Assembly: GCA_029005135.1 (NCBI GenBank)
Contig: JAQXFO010000001.1
Location: 1-64,000 of the forward strand
DNA: 64,000 nucleotides
Source of the DNA: Lachnospiraceae bacterium
GTDB taxonomy: Bacteria > Bacillota > Clostridia > Lachnospirales > Lachnospiraceae
Direction: 5' to 3'
Shown: piece by piece, positions 20,539-30,738 of the stretch
Position numbering within the stretch: the stretch's first letter is position 1
How the letters are laid out: every line of letters begins with the position of its first letter
Program-made: the position numbers and the translations under genes
Notes under the pieces: generated by a model
Seen by the model: only the letters and a program-made list of their open reading frames with translations
Databases searched by the model: none
Told to the model about the DNA's origin: nothing

Positions 20539-21837
20539 ATGAGACCCGAAACCCTTGCTTTGTATCATGAAAACCAGATATCCGAAGAAGTCCTTCGCTT
20601 CGGCAATGCCGTCCTTAACGGCTTGCATGAACGCTTCCGGGATATTGACGAAGTTGAAGAGATCAACGCCCTGAAGGTACTTAAGGCCATGCATGAGGCC
20701 CGCATCAGCGAGGCCCACCTGTCCGGTACGACGGGCTACGGCTATAACGACATCGGCCGAGACGCCATTGAACAGGTCTTTGCCGGCACATTCCACACGG
20801 AAGCGGCCCTGGTCCGACCGCTGATCGCCTGCGGCACCCATGCCCTGGCGGTGGCTCTGGCCGGCAATTTGCGGCCCGGCGATGAACTTCTGGCTGTGTC
20901 AGGCAAACCCTATGACACCCTCGAGGAGGTTATCGGTATCCGTCCCTCCCGGGGCTCACTCCGTGAATACGGAGTGACTTATGCCCAGGTGGATCTGCTG
21001 CCCGACAGCCGCTTTGACTATGAAGGCATTCGTGCCGCTGTTAACGAAAGAACGAAGCTGGTGCATATTCAGCGGTCGAAAGGCTACTCCTCCCGCAAGA
21101 CCCTTGGCATCGATGAGATTGGCCGTGTGATTGCCTTCATCAAGCAGATCCGGCCGGATATCCTGGTGATGGTGGATAATTGCTACGGTGAATTTGTCGA
21201 GACCCGGGAGCCCTCAGACGTGGGCGCCGACATGATCGTCGGTTCCCTTATCAAAAATCCGGGCGGTGGCCTGGCTCCCATCGGCGGCTATATCGCCGGT
21301 ACCCGTGAATGTGTGGAAAATGCGGCAGTCCGGCTGACGTCTCCCGGACTGGGTCAGGAGGTAGGTGCCTCTCTTAACTGTAACCGCCTCTTCCTGCAGG
21401 GCTTCTTTAATGCGCCGACGGTAACGGCCGCAGCCCTCAAAGGCGCCCTTTTTGCCGCAGCGCTGTACGAGCGCCTTGGCTTTACCGTCATCCCGGACAG
21501 CCGGGAAGCCCGCTATGATATCATTCAGGCAGTGACGCTGGGCTCCCCCGAACGCATTGCCGCCTTCTGCCGGGGGATTCAGAAAGCGGCCCCGGTTGAT
21601 GCTCATGTGACGCCGGAGGCCTGGGATATGCCGGGATACGAAGATCCGGTGATCATGGCGGCAGGCGCCTTCGTCAGCGGCGCCTCCATCGAGCTGTCAG
21701 CGGATGCGCCGATCCGTGAGCCCTATAATGTGTATTTTCAGGGCGGCCTCACCTGGCCGTCGGCCAAACTCGGCATACTGACATCCCTGCAGTGTCTCGT
21801 GGACGATCATCTGGTGACGCTGCCCGGCAACTTCTGA
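20539..21837 (+). CDS. Methionine gamma-lyase family PLP enzyme (YnbB / 'aluminum resistance' family)
   Basis: GTTGYGYNDIGRDAIEQVFAGTFHTEAALVRPLIACGTHALA; GSLIKNPGGGLAPIGGYIAG. Confidence 0.92.
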   Translation: MRPETLALYHENQISEEVLRFGNAVLNGLHERFRDIDEVEEINALKVLKAMHEARISEAHLSGTTGYGYNDIGRDAIEQVFAGTFHTEAALVRPLIACGTHALAVALAGNLRPGDELLAVSGKPYDTLEEVIGIRPSRGSLREYGVTYAQVDLLPDSRFDYEGIRAAVNERTKLVHIQRSKGYSSRKTLGIDEIGRVIAFIKQIRPDILVMVDNCYGEFVETREPSDVGADMIVGSLIKNPGGGLAPIGGYIAGTRECVENAAVRLTSPGLGQEVGASLNCNRLFLQGFFNAPTVTAAALKGALFAAALYERLGFTVIPDSREARYDIIQAVTLGSPERIAAFCRGIQKAAPVDAHVTPEAWDMPGYEDPVIMAAGAFVSGASIELSADAPIREPYNVYFQGGLTWPSAKLGILTSLQCLVDDHLVTLPGNF

Positions 21838-21870
21838 CCACATGAAACCGAAGTGACATAAAGGAGCACC

Positions 21871-23067
21871 ATGGCAAAGACAGTCGTGATAGCCGGGGGC
21901 GGCGCCTCCGGCCTGATGGCCGCTCTGGCGGCGGCCCGCAAGGGCGCCTCGGTCACTGTTCTTGAAAAAGAGAACCGGCCCGGCAAGAAGATCCTGGCTT
22001 CGGGCGGCGGCCGCTGCAATCTGACCAATACCGGTGATGCCGCCGGCGTCTACGGCGGACACGATCCCGCCTTCGCCGGGCGGGTTCTGTCGGCTTTTTC
22101 CGTGGCCGATACGATGGCGGTTTTCCGGGATATCGGTCTTCAGCTGACTGAGCATGAGGGCTGGGTCTATCCCCTCAGCGAGCAGAGCGAATCGGTGCTC
22201 AGTCTTCTGACCGCTGCCTGCCGTCGTTTCGGCGTCAAAATCAAAACGGGCGAAGACGTGAGACAAATCCGGAAGGTGAAAGGCGTTTTTATCATTGAAA
22301 CCGCCTCCTGGCATTATGAAGCCGAAGCTGTTATTCTGGCCGGCGGCACCTCTGCCGGGGCGGTGACCTCCTCTTCGGACTCGCTGATCGCTCTGGCGGC
22401 TTCTCTCGGCCACCACTGTTACCCCCTGAAGCCGTCACTGACCTTTCTGAAAAGCGATGACCCCCTGTGCCGCCGCTGGGGCGGCGTCCGCTGTCGCGGC
22501 GAGGCAGCACTTCTGATCGACAATAAGGAAACGGCTCAGGCCCGCGGTCAGCTGCAGCTGATCGACGGAGGCATATCCGGCATCCCGGTATTTCAGATCA
22601 GCCGCGGCGCCGCCGAAGCTCTTGAGAAGGGTCACCGCGTCCGACTGCGCCTGAGTCTTCTGCCGGATACGGCGGAAGAGGTGCTGGCGGAACGCCTGGC
22701 CCTCTGGACAGCTGAACGGGGCATTGACGACGAGAGTCTGAGGCTTTTTCTTGACGGTTACTTCCCCGACAGACTCAGCGCCGCTCTCCGGAAGGAACTG
22801 AGGGACAGGGGCGTCTCCGTTCTCCGGGCCCGGGAGCTTGAGATCTCCGGCTGCGGCAGCCTGCATCAGGCACAGGTCGCCTCCGGCGGTGTGGATACCG
22901 GTGAGATCGACCCCGTTTCCTGCGCTTCAACACGAATTCAAGGATTGTATATATGCGGTGAAATGCTCGACATCGACGGCACCTGCGGCGGCTGGAATCT
23001 TCAGTTTGCCTGGTCCACCGGCACGCTGGCGGGCATGGCCGCCGGAGAATACGTATGCTCAGACTGA
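21871..23067 (+). CDS. HI0933/BaiN-type NAD(P)/FAD-dependent oxidoreductase
   Basis: VVIAGGGASGLMAALAAARKG; KILASGGGRCNLTN; GEMLDIDGTCGGWNLQFAWSTG. Confidence 0.93.
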   Translation: MAKTVVIAGGGASGLMAALAAARKGASVTVLEKENRPGKKILASGGGRCNLTNTGDAAGVYGGHDPAFAGRVLSAFSVADTMAVFRDIGLQLTEHEGWVYPLSEQSESVLSLLTAACRRFGVKIKTGEDVRQIRKVKGVFIIETASWHYEAEAVILAGGTSAGAVTSSSDSLIALAASLGHHCYPLKPSLTFLKSDDPLCRRWGGVRCRGEAALLIDNKETAQARGQLQLIDGGISGIPVFQISRGAAEALEKGHRVRLRLSLLPDTAEEVLAERLALWTAERGIDDESLRLFLDGYFPDRLSAALRKELRDRGVSVLRARELEISGCGSLHQAQVASGGVDTGEIDPVSCASTRIQGLYICGEMLDIDGTCGGWNLQFAWSTGTLAGMAAGEYVCSD

Positions 23068-24668
23068 CCAATCTGAAAATCGGCATCACCGACAGTGATG
23101 AGACAGTGAAGGACAAAGCGCTCAGGAAGCTGCACCTGACGGAAGAGGACATTTCCGTTTTCCGCCTTGTTAAAAAGTCTCTTGATGCCAGACACAAGCC
23201 GGATCTTTTTTACAACTGCACTGTGGACCTGGTACTGCGGCGAGGCAGCGAAAAAAAGATAGCAAGTAGACATAATAATGTTATGTCAATTAAAAAGGAG
23301 AATTACCGTCTGCCTGTCCCCGGAAGAGATACGATGAAGCACCGCCCGGTGATCGTCGGCGCCGGCCCGGCCGGTCTTTTCTGCGCCTATGCCCTGGCCC
23401 TGAAGGGCTATGCCCCCATCATCATCGAAAGGGGCGACGATGTGGACACACGGACAGAGAAAGTCAGACGCCTCTGGGAGGAGGGAATCCTCGACACCGA
23501 ATCCAATGCCCAGTTCGGCGAAGGCGGTGCCGGGACTTTTTCGGACGGCAAGCTGAACACCTCTGTCAAGGATCCGTCTCACCGCAAGGATTTTGTCCTG
23601 GAAACACTGGTAAGCCTGGGTGCGCCGGAGTCCATCCTCAGTGACCAGAAGCCCCATCTGGGAACCGATGTCCTGACCAACGTTATGAAAGCCATGCGGC
23701 GCCGCATCGAAGAGCTGGGCGGCCATTACCGATTCCGTCATGCGATGACGGATATCCTTCTGAAAGAGGGATCAGCGGAAGGCCTTGAGATCAACGGCTC
23801 GGAAACGCTGGCGGCGGATGTGATTGTCCTGGCTATCGGCCATTCTTCCCGCGACACCTACCGGCTTCTGGAGGAAAGGGGCTTTATCCTGGAGCCTAAG
23901 GCCTTCGCTGTGGGGCTGCGGGTCGAACACCGTCAGGATATGATCGACAGATCCCAGTACGGCAGGCAGGCCGGCAATGACCTGCCGCCGGCTCCCTACA
24001 AGCTGACGGCACAGACGGAAGAGGGCCGCGGTGTCTATACCTTCTGTATGTGTCCCGGAGGCTACGTTGTCAATGCCTCCTCCGAGGAAGGACATCTGTG
24101 CGTCAATGGCATGAGTTATCATGACCGCGGTTCCGGTACGGCCAACAGCGCTGTCATCGTGACGGTGACGCCGGAGGATTATCACGATTACGAAAATGAG
24201 ACCTATCACGGCGCCCTCGGAGGCATCGCATTTCAAAGAGAACTGGAAAAGCGAGCCTTTGATCTGGCCGGCGGCCGGATCCCGGTTCAGACCCTTGCCG
24301 ATTTCCGGCAGGGAACGCTGACGGATAAGGCCGGCTGTGTGGAGCCGCGCCATAAGGGATGCTGGCAGTATGCCCGGGTGGATACGATTCTGCCGCCGCC
24401 GCTGACGCGGGCCGTGAGTGAAGGTATGACAGTCTTCGGACACAAAATCAGGGGCTTCGACGATCCTGACACGCTGATGTGCGGCGTGGAAGCCCGTACG
24501 TCTTCACCGGTGCGTATCCTCAGAAATGACGCCCTCACCGGTACTTATGAGGGGATATACCCCGTGGGTGAAGGCGCCGGTTACGCCGGCGGCATCACCT
24601 CGGCGGCCATCGATGGCCTGCGGGCTGCCGAAAAGATCATCGCCCGTTACGGTAAACCGGATTTGTGA
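23055..24668 (+). CDS. Uncharacterised FAD-dependent dehydrogenase
   Basis: PVIVGAGPAGLFCAYALALKGY; QFGEGGAGTFSDGKLNT; GVEARTSSPVRI; GEGAGYAGGITSAAIDGL. Confidence 0.92.
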   Translation: MLRLTNLKIGITDSDETVKDKALRKLHLTEEDISVFRLVKKSLDARHKPDLFYNCTVDLVLRRGSEKKIASRHNNVMSIKKENYRLPVPGRDTMKHRPVIVGAGPAGLFCAYALALKGYAPIIIERGDDVDTRTEKVRRLWEEGILDTESNAQFGEGGAGTFSDGKLNTSVKDPSHRKDFVLETLVSLGAPESILSDQKPHLGTDVLTNVMKAMRRRIEELGGHYRFRHAMTDILLKEGSAEGLEINGSETLAADVIVLAIGHSSRDTYRLLEERGFILEPKAFAVGLRVEHRQDMIDRSQYGRQAGNDLPPAPYKLTAQTEEGRGVYTFCMCPGGYVVNASSEEGHLCVNGMSYHDRGSGTANSAVIVTVTPEDYHDYENETYHGALGGIAFQRELEKRAFDLAGGRIPVQTLADFRQGTLTDKAGCVEPRHKGCWQYARVDTILPPPLTRAVSEGMTVFGHKIRGFDDPDTLMCGVEARTSSPVRILRNDALTGTYEGIYPVGEGAGYAGGITSAAIDGLRAAEKIIARYGKPDL

Positions 24669-24685
24669 ACTTTCCGGACCATACC

Positions 24686-24714
24686 TTGAAATGGGTCATG
24701 GTGCATGTTAAGAT
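24686..24714 (+). promoter_or_regulatory. Putative sigma-A promoter upstream of radC-mre operon
   Basis: TTGAAA (24686-24691)-17-TAAGAT (24709-24714). Confidence 0.55.
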
Positions 24715-24757
24715 TGACGATACGGGTTGACTGAAAAGGGCTTTAAGAGGAGATCTT

Positions 24758-25444
24758 ATGGCCCCTGTATCGGAAAGTCTTACGAACGAAAAACCTTATG
24801 AACGCTGCCTGGCTCTCGGACCCGAAGCCCTGTCGGACGCCGAGCTTCTGGCTGTTATCCTGCGCACGGGGCGCCGCGGTGCCTCGGCGGTGGAACTGGC
24901 CCGCGAGATACTGAAGCTTCATCCGGAAGAGCCCGGTCTCTATTCCCTCCGGGGACTGACGACGGAGGAACTGATGCGTGTTTCCGGTATCGGCCGCGTC
25001 AAAGCGATCCAGATACGCTGTATCGGTGAGTTTTCCCGCCGCATCGCCCGATCAAGGGCCCGGGAGAAGCTGCAGTTTACCAATCCGGCCAGCATAGCGG
25101 CCTATTATATGGAAGATCTGCGTTACGAGGACCGGGAAAAGGTCCTGCTTTTGATGCTCAATACCCGCAGCCAGCTGCTGGCGGAAAAGGTGCTGACCTC
25201 GGGCACGGTCAATGCCTCATTGATCTCGCCGCGGGAGATCTTCATGGAAGCCCTTGCCCACCGGGCGGTGAGCATCATTTTGATGCACAATCACCCCAGC
25301 GGTGATCCTACCCCTAGCCGGGATGACAAGAGCGTGACAGACCGCGTACTGAAAGCCGGCCGTCTGCTTGAGATCCAGCTTCTGGATCATATCGTGGTGG
25401 GTGACGGCAGCTATGTCAGTTTTTGTGAACAGGGTTATATCTGA
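24758..25444 (+). CDS. radC: RadC family JAB-domain protein
   Basis: LLAVILRTGRRGASAVELA; VNASLISPREIFMEALAHRAVSIILMHNHPSGDPTPSRDD. Confidence 0.96.
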   Translation: MAPVSESLTNEKPYERCLALGPEALSDAELLAVILRTGRRGASAVELAREILKLHPEEPGLYSLRGLTTEELMRVSGIGRVKAIQIRCIGEFSRRIARSRAREKLQFTNPASIAAYYMEDLRYEDREKVLLLMLNTRSQLLAEKVLTSGTVNASLISPREIFMEALAHRAVSIILMHNHPSGDPTPSRDDKSVTDRVLKAGRLLEIQLLDHIVVGDGSYVSFCEQGYI

Positions 25445-25455
25445 CGGGAAAAGCC

Positions 25456-26466
25456 ATGTCAAACAACAATTTCGGTATCGATCTCGGTACCAGTCAGATT
25501 AAGATCTATAATCAGAAGCGAGGCACAACGCTGATCGAGAAGAACATGGTGGCAGTGCGTCATCGTCATCAGCTGCTGGCGATCGGCGATGAAGCCTTTG
25601 AGATGTTCGAGAAGAATCCTCCCTCCATCGATGTGGGCGGTTCCGTCCGGGAGGGTTCCCTTTCCGATATCGACAGGGTGGAAGTGCTGCTGCACCTTCT
25701 TTTAATGAAGTCCGAACCTCATATCGGCATCAGTCCGAATCTGTTTTTCTCAGCCCCGACCAACCGTTCCGGCCTGGAGGAGCGTGCTTATTACGCCATC
25801 AGCAACGCCGGAAATCTGAAGAATCCCCGTGTCTATGTCATAGACAGAGCGATCTGTGACAGCATTGCCCTCGGAATCCCCCTGTCACGGACAGAGGGCA
25901 GTCTGATCATCAATATCGGCGCCCAGAATACGGATGTCTCCGTCATTGCCCGCGAGCAGGTCATCATCAGCAAGAGCATTCCCATCGGAGGGCAGCAGAT
26001 GAACGGCGCGATCTGCGACGAGCTGCGCCGTACCGACAATGTGCTCATCGGACACCGGACAGCCCGGCGTCTGAAGTCTGTACTGGCGAATTTGGATGAG
26101 AAAAAGTCCGAAGCCCGGCGGGTCATCGGTCTCGATACCCTTTCGGGACTGCCTCGGGAGTGCATCGTCACCTCCGATACTGTCAACCGGGCAATCCGCA
26201 CCCAGATGGCCGCGATCACCGATGAGATCAATGCTTTCCTGGAAAGGACGCCTCCTCAGATCGTGCAGAGCGTCCGCTCCGAGGGTCTCTACCTGACGGG
26301 CGGCACCACGCAGATCCCCGGCATAGAGAAGTATTTCGCCAAAGCCTGTCAGTGCCGCATCAATCTGTCATCCTATTACGATCGCTGTACGATACGGGGT
26401 CTGGAAGAGATTATCACCCACAAGGCGCTTCATAAATGGGCGAAAAACATAAAGGACAGATTATGA
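25456..26466 (+). CDS. mreB: Rod shape-determining protein MreB
   Basis: FGIDLGTSQIKIY; LIINIGAQNTDVSVIA; GLYLTGGTTQIPGIEKYF. Confidence 0.93.
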   Translation: MSNNNFGIDLGTSQIKIYNQKRGTTLIEKNMVAVRHRHQLLAIGDEAFEMFEKNPPSIDVGGSVREGSLSDIDRVEVLLHLLLMKSEPHIGISPNLFFSAPTNRSGLEERAYYAISNAGNLKNPRVYVIDRAICDSIALGIPLSRTEGSLIINIGAQNTDVSVIAREQVIISKSIPIGGQQMNGAICDELRRTDNVLIGHRTARRLKSVLANLDEKKSEARRVIGLDTLSGLPRECIVTSDTVNRAIRTQMAAITDEINAFLERTPPQIVQSVRSEGLYLTGGTTQIPGIEKYFAKACQCRINLSSYYDRCTIRGLEEIITHKALHKWAKNIKDRL

Positions 26467-27320
26467 AGAAAAACCGTTTCCCGAAACTGAAGAGCAAGCA
26501 TTATCTGGTGATCATGACGATCATCGCCCTGGGGTTTATCATCACTTCTCTGGCCTCCGATAAGGTGGCTTATCCGATACGGGCGGTGGCCGGCTATATC
26601 ATCACGCCCTTTCAGAACGGAATCAACGATATCGGCAACTTCCTGACGGATACCGCGGCCGGCTGGCAGGATGTCCGTGAACTGGCGGCCGAGAACAAGG
26701 AGCTGAAGCAGCAGATCGATACCCTGACGGAACAGAATAACCAGCTGCTTCAGGCACAGAAGGAGCTGGCCAGGCTGGAGGAACTGTACCGGCTGGATGA
26801 GGCCTACTCGGATTATCCGAAGGTGGCCGCTCAGGTCATTTCCAAGGATCCCGGCAACTGGTACAGTACCTTTGTCATCGACAAGGGTACCGCCGACGGC
26901 ATCAGCGTAGATATGAATGTCATCGGTCAGGGCGGACTCATCGGCATCGTCACCGAAACCGGCAGCAACTGGGCTCAGGTCCGTTCCATCATCGATGATG
27001 AGAGCAACGTATCGGTCATGCTGAGCAAATCCTCGGAGACCTTTATGATATCCGGTTCGCTTCTGGAGAAGAACAACGGAAGACTGAACTTTTTCCAGCT
27101 GAATGATACCGATGAGACGGCCAGAGCCGGCGATGCGGTGGTAACTTCCCACATCAGTTCCAAATTTCTGCCCGGCATCCTCGTGGGCTATATCAGTGAC
27201 ATCAGTCTTGATGCCAACAAGCTGACGAAGTCCGGGACACTGGTGCCGGTGGCGGATTTTACGGATCTGAGAGAGGTTCTGGTTATCACAGAGCTGAAGC
27301 AGACGAAGGAGAATTCCTGA
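26463..27320 (+). CDS. mreC: Rod shape-determining protein MreC
   Basis: N-terminal TM, coiled coil, VIGQGGLIGIVTETGSNWAQVRSIIDD. Confidence 0.95.
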   Translation: MKKNRFPKLKSKHYLVIMTIIALGFIITSLASDKVAYPIRAVAGYIITPFQNGINDIGNFLTDTAAGWQDVRELAAENKELKQQIDTLTEQNNQLLQAQKELARLEELYRLDEAYSDYPKVAAQVISKDPGNWYSTFVIDKGTADGISVDMNVIGQGGLIGIVTETGSNWAQVRSIIDDESNVSVMLSKSSETFMISGSLLEKNNGRLNFFQLNDTDETARAGDAVVTSHISSKFLPGILVGYISDISLDANKLTKSGTLVPVADFTDLREVLVITELKQTKENS

Positions 27321-27848
27321 GTGAAACGCAAACTGATCGTATTTCTGATGATATGGGTGCTCTTCATCCTGCAGTCAACAATCTTCCAGTTTCTGGAGAT
27401 CGCCTCGACGACGCCGAACCTGCTTCTGATACTGACGGTTTCGCTGGGGTTCATGCGCGGCAAGCGTGAGGGCCTGTTTACCGGCTTCGTCAGCGGTCTG
27501 ATGATTGACCTGTTTTACGGCACGGTTTTCGGCTTCTACGCCCTGATCTATATGTATATCGGCTTTCTCAGCGGCTGCTTCTGCAATGTTTTCTTCGATG
27601 AGGATATCAAGGTGCCGCTGATCCTTGTCACGGTGGGCGACTTTCTGTACGGCATCGTGATTTATCTGAGTCGTTTCTTCCTGAGGGGACGCGTGGATTT
27701 CATCGGGTATGTCAGAAGTGTGATCATGCCTGAGATCGTGTACACCGTGATAGTGACCCTGATTCTTTACCGGCTGATCTATCTGATCAACCGCAGGATT
27801 TCGGAAAAGGAAAAGGGCAGTGCCAAGAATTTATGGTTAAAAAATTAA
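27321..27848 (+). CDS. mreD: Rod shape-determining protein MreD (GTG start)
   Basis: Small multi-TM protein; GFMRGKREGLFTGFVSGLMIDLFYGTVFGFYALIY; between mreC and PBP2. Confidence 0.93.
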   Translation: MKRKLIVFLMIWVLFILQSTIFQFLEIASTTPNLLLILTVSLGFMRGKREGLFTGFVSGLMIDLFYGTVFGFYALIYMYIGFLSGCFCNVFFDEDIKVPLILVTVGDFLYGIVIYLSRFFLRGRVDFIGYVRSVIMPEIVYTVIVTLILYRLIYLINRRISEKEKGSAKNLWLKN

Positions 27849-30727
27849 AAGCATTTTTCAAAAGGGCTCATATCAACAGGACAACGCTTCTGGCGGTTGT
27901 CTTTGTTCTTATGTCCCTTTTTCTTTTGAGACGCATCTACAATCTGCAGATCATCAACGGCGCTTACTACGCCGAGAACTTTTCGATGAAGACGACGCGG
28001 ACACTGACGCTGAAAAGCACCCGCGGCAACATCTATGACAGAAACGGCCGTATTCTGGCTACGAACGAGCTGTCCTACTCCCTGACGATCACCGACGCCG
28101 GCTCTTACAGCACAAGCCGTGAGAAGGCTCTGGCGCTAAACGGGGAGGCTTATCGTCTGAAAACGATTCTCGAGGCCAACGGCGACAGGCTGGACAATGA
28201 TTTTCATGTGACGCTGGACGGCGCCGGTGATTACATCTACAATGTCTCCGGCCAGTCGCTGCTTCGTTTTAAAGCCGACGTTTACGGCCATGCGAAGATC
28301 GACGATCTGAAAGCGGAAGAGCGAAATGCCACAGCCGCCGAGATGATGGCTTATCTGATCTCGGAGCAGCGCTTTGCCATTATCCGTGACAAGAAACCCT
28401 ACACCGCCGAGGAACTGGCTTCCGTCGGCCTGCCGGAGACGCTGACGCCCCGGGAGATCCTGGATATCGTCTACGTGCGCTATGAGCTTTTCACCACCAG
28501 CTACCAGAAATACGTGCCGGTCACCATTGCCACAGGACTTTCGGCCGAGTCGGTCGCCGAGCTTCAGGAGCAGCAGTCCACGCTGACCGGCATCGATATC
28601 GCCGAGGACTCGATCCGCGTCTATCCGGATGCCGAGGCCTTTGCGTCGATCATCGGTTATACCGGCAAGATTTCGGCCGACGAGCTGACCGTTCTTAAGG
28701 AAGAAAACAGTGCCTACAACAGTACATCAATCGTGGGCAAGTCCGGTATCGAAAAGGTTTTCGAGACGGATCTTCAGGGCACCAACGGCAAGCAGACGGT
28801 CTATGTCGACAACCTGGGCAAGGTCACGGAGGTGGATGAAGACTCTCTGGTGGAACCCCGTGCCGGCCGTGATGTTACACTGACCATCGACAAGGATCTG
28901 CAGTTGGCGGCTTATAAGATCCTGGAACAGCGTATCGCCGGCGTTCTTGTCTCGGTCATCATCAACGAGAAGACCTTCGATTACGAGAATCTGAAGGACT
29001 CCTCGGACATCCGTATCCCGATCTATGATGTCTATAACGCCATGATCGAAAACAGCGTCATCGATACCTCCCATTTTATCTACAGCGAGGCATCCCCCAA
29101 TGAGAAGCTGCTGCTGGAGGCTCATGATACCAAACAGAGCGAGGTTTTCGCGGCGATTAACCGGGAACTGACAGGGGAATCGCCCGTAATCTACAGCGAA
29201 CTGACGCAGGAGATGCAGGAATACGAAAGCTACATCGTGGATACGATGCTGGCATCAGAAACCGGTATTCTCAATACCGGGGCCATTGATAAGAACGACG
29301 AGACCTATCTGGCCTGGGCCCGGGAGGGCAGCATTTCTCTCCGGGAATACCTCACTTACGCCGCTTCCCAGAACTGGATCGACATTACCAGCATCGCACC
29401 GTCGGATACCTATCTGAGTTCCGATGCGATCTATGAAGTCATTGCGGACTATATCATCAACTATCTGTCTGAAGACAAGACCTTCGATAAGCTCCTGTAC
29501 AAATACATGCTGCAGGAGGATCGCATCACGCCCAATATGATCATCAATGTCCTCTATGACCAGGGCATCCTGGACAAGGAGGATGAACTCTATGATGATT
29601 ACCAGCGTGAAGCAATCTCGTCCTACGATCTGATGGTCAGCAAGATCACGAATCTCGAGATAACGCCGGCTATGCTGGCGCTGAGCCCCTGCTCCGGTTC
29701 CGCCGTTATCGTCAATCCGATGAACGGTGAGATTCTGGCCTGCGTCACCTATCCCGGCTATGACAACAACCGTCTGGCCAACACGATGGATGTGGCCTAC
29801 TATAATAAGCTGGCTGCCGATGAATCCCGTCCCTTCTACAACAGAGCCACACAGCAGACCACAGCGCCCGGTTCCACTTTCAAGATCGTCACTGCCGCCG
29901 CCGGTCTGGAGGAGGGCGTCGTCGATCTGGGAAGCTACTTCTACTGCAACGGTGTCTTTGATCTGATCGAAACGCCGCTGTCCTGCTGGCAGAAGGAAGG
30001 CCATGGCGACATGAACGTGGTCTGGGGTATTCAGAATTCCTGCAACGTCTATTTTGCCAATGTGGCTTATCTGCTCGGGCAGACAGAGATGGGCACCTGG
30101 TCCGACTCCCTGTCTCTCGGCAAGCTGCAGCAGTACGCGAAGCTCTTTGATCTGGATAAGGCTTCCGGCATCGAGATCCCGGAAGCATCGCCTCAGGTCT
30201 CCACACAGTATGCGATCCAGACCTGTATCGGTCAGGGTACCAACGCCTACACCACCACCCAGCTGGCTCGCTATGCGGCCATCCTGGCCAACGAAGGCAC
30301 CAGCTACAACATTTCCCTCGTGGACAAGGTCACCGATACGGACGGCAATCTCGTCAGGGATTTCGTCCCGACCATTGAAAGCGAGCTGGATGTGGCATCC
30401 ACGACCTGGGATATCATCAGGAACAGCCTGAAAGCCGTTATCAACACCAAAGCCGAATGGAACGGCTATCCGATCCAGGTGGCCGGCAAGACCGGTACTG
30501 CCCAGTCAAGCCGACCGACACCGTCCCTTGGTCTGTTCGTCTGCTACGCGCCCTATGAGGCCCCCCAGGTGGCGATGGCGGTGCGTATCGGCAACGGTTA
30601 TTCGTCGATTAACGCCATGCTGACGGCTCAGGATATCATTTCCTACTACTTCAATCTTGTGGATGAAGAGACGATCATTCCGGGACACGCTGTCACAACC
30701 AATATCAGCCAGGTCCAGAATGACTGA
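27833..30727 (+). CDS. mrdA: Penicillin-binding protein 2-type transpeptidase, 964 aa with large insertion
   Basis: TRGNIYDRNGRILATNELSYSLTI; TAPGSTFKIVTAAAGLEEG; SCN motif (QNSCNVYFANV); VAGKTGTAQSS. Confidence 0.93.
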   Translation: MVKKLKAFFKRAHINRTTLLAVVFVLMSLFLLRRIYNLQIINGAYYAENFSMKTTRTLTLKSTRGNIYDRNGRILATNELSYSLTITDAGSYSTSREKALALNGEAYRLKTILEANGDRLDNDFHVTLDGAGDYIYNVSGQSLLRFKADVYGHAKIDDLKAEERNATAAEMMAYLISEQRFAIIRDKKPYTAEELASVGLPETLTPREILDIVYVRYELFTTSYQKYVPVTIATGLSAESVAELQEQQSTLTGIDIAEDSIRVYPDAEAFASIIGYTGKISADELTVLKEENSAYNSTSIVGKSGIEKVFETDLQGTNGKQTVYVDNLGKVTEVDEDSLVEPRAGRDVTLTIDKDLQLAAYKILEQRIAGVLVSVIINEKTFDYENLKDSSDIRIPIYDVYNAMIENSVIDTSHFIYSEASPNEKLLLEAHDTKQSEVFAAINRELTGESPVIYSELTQEMQEYESYIVDTMLASETGILNTGAIDKNDETYLAWAREGSISLREYLTYAASQNWIDITSIAPSDTYLSSDAIYEVIADYIINYLSEDKTFDKLLYKYMLQEDRITPNMIINVLYDQGILDKEDELYDDYQREAISSYDLMVSKITNLEITPAMLALSPCSGSAVIVNPMNGEILACVTYPGYDNNRLANTMDVAYYNKLAADESRPFYNRATQQTTAPGSTFKIVTAAAGLEEGVVDLGSYFYCNGVFDLIETPLSCWQKEGHGDMNVVWGIQNSCNVYFANVAYLLGQTEMGTWSDSLSLGKLQQYAKLFDLDKASGIEIPEASPQVSTQYAIQTCIGQGTNAYTTTQLARYAAILANEGTSYNISLVDKVTDTDGNLVRDFVPTIESELDVASTTWDIIRNSLKAVINTKAEWNGYPIQVAGKTGTAQSSRPTPSLGLFVCYAPYEAPQVAMAVRIGNGYSSINAMLTAQDIISYYFNLVDEETIIPGHAVTTNISQVQND

Positions 30728-30738
30728 CGGAAGGTAAC

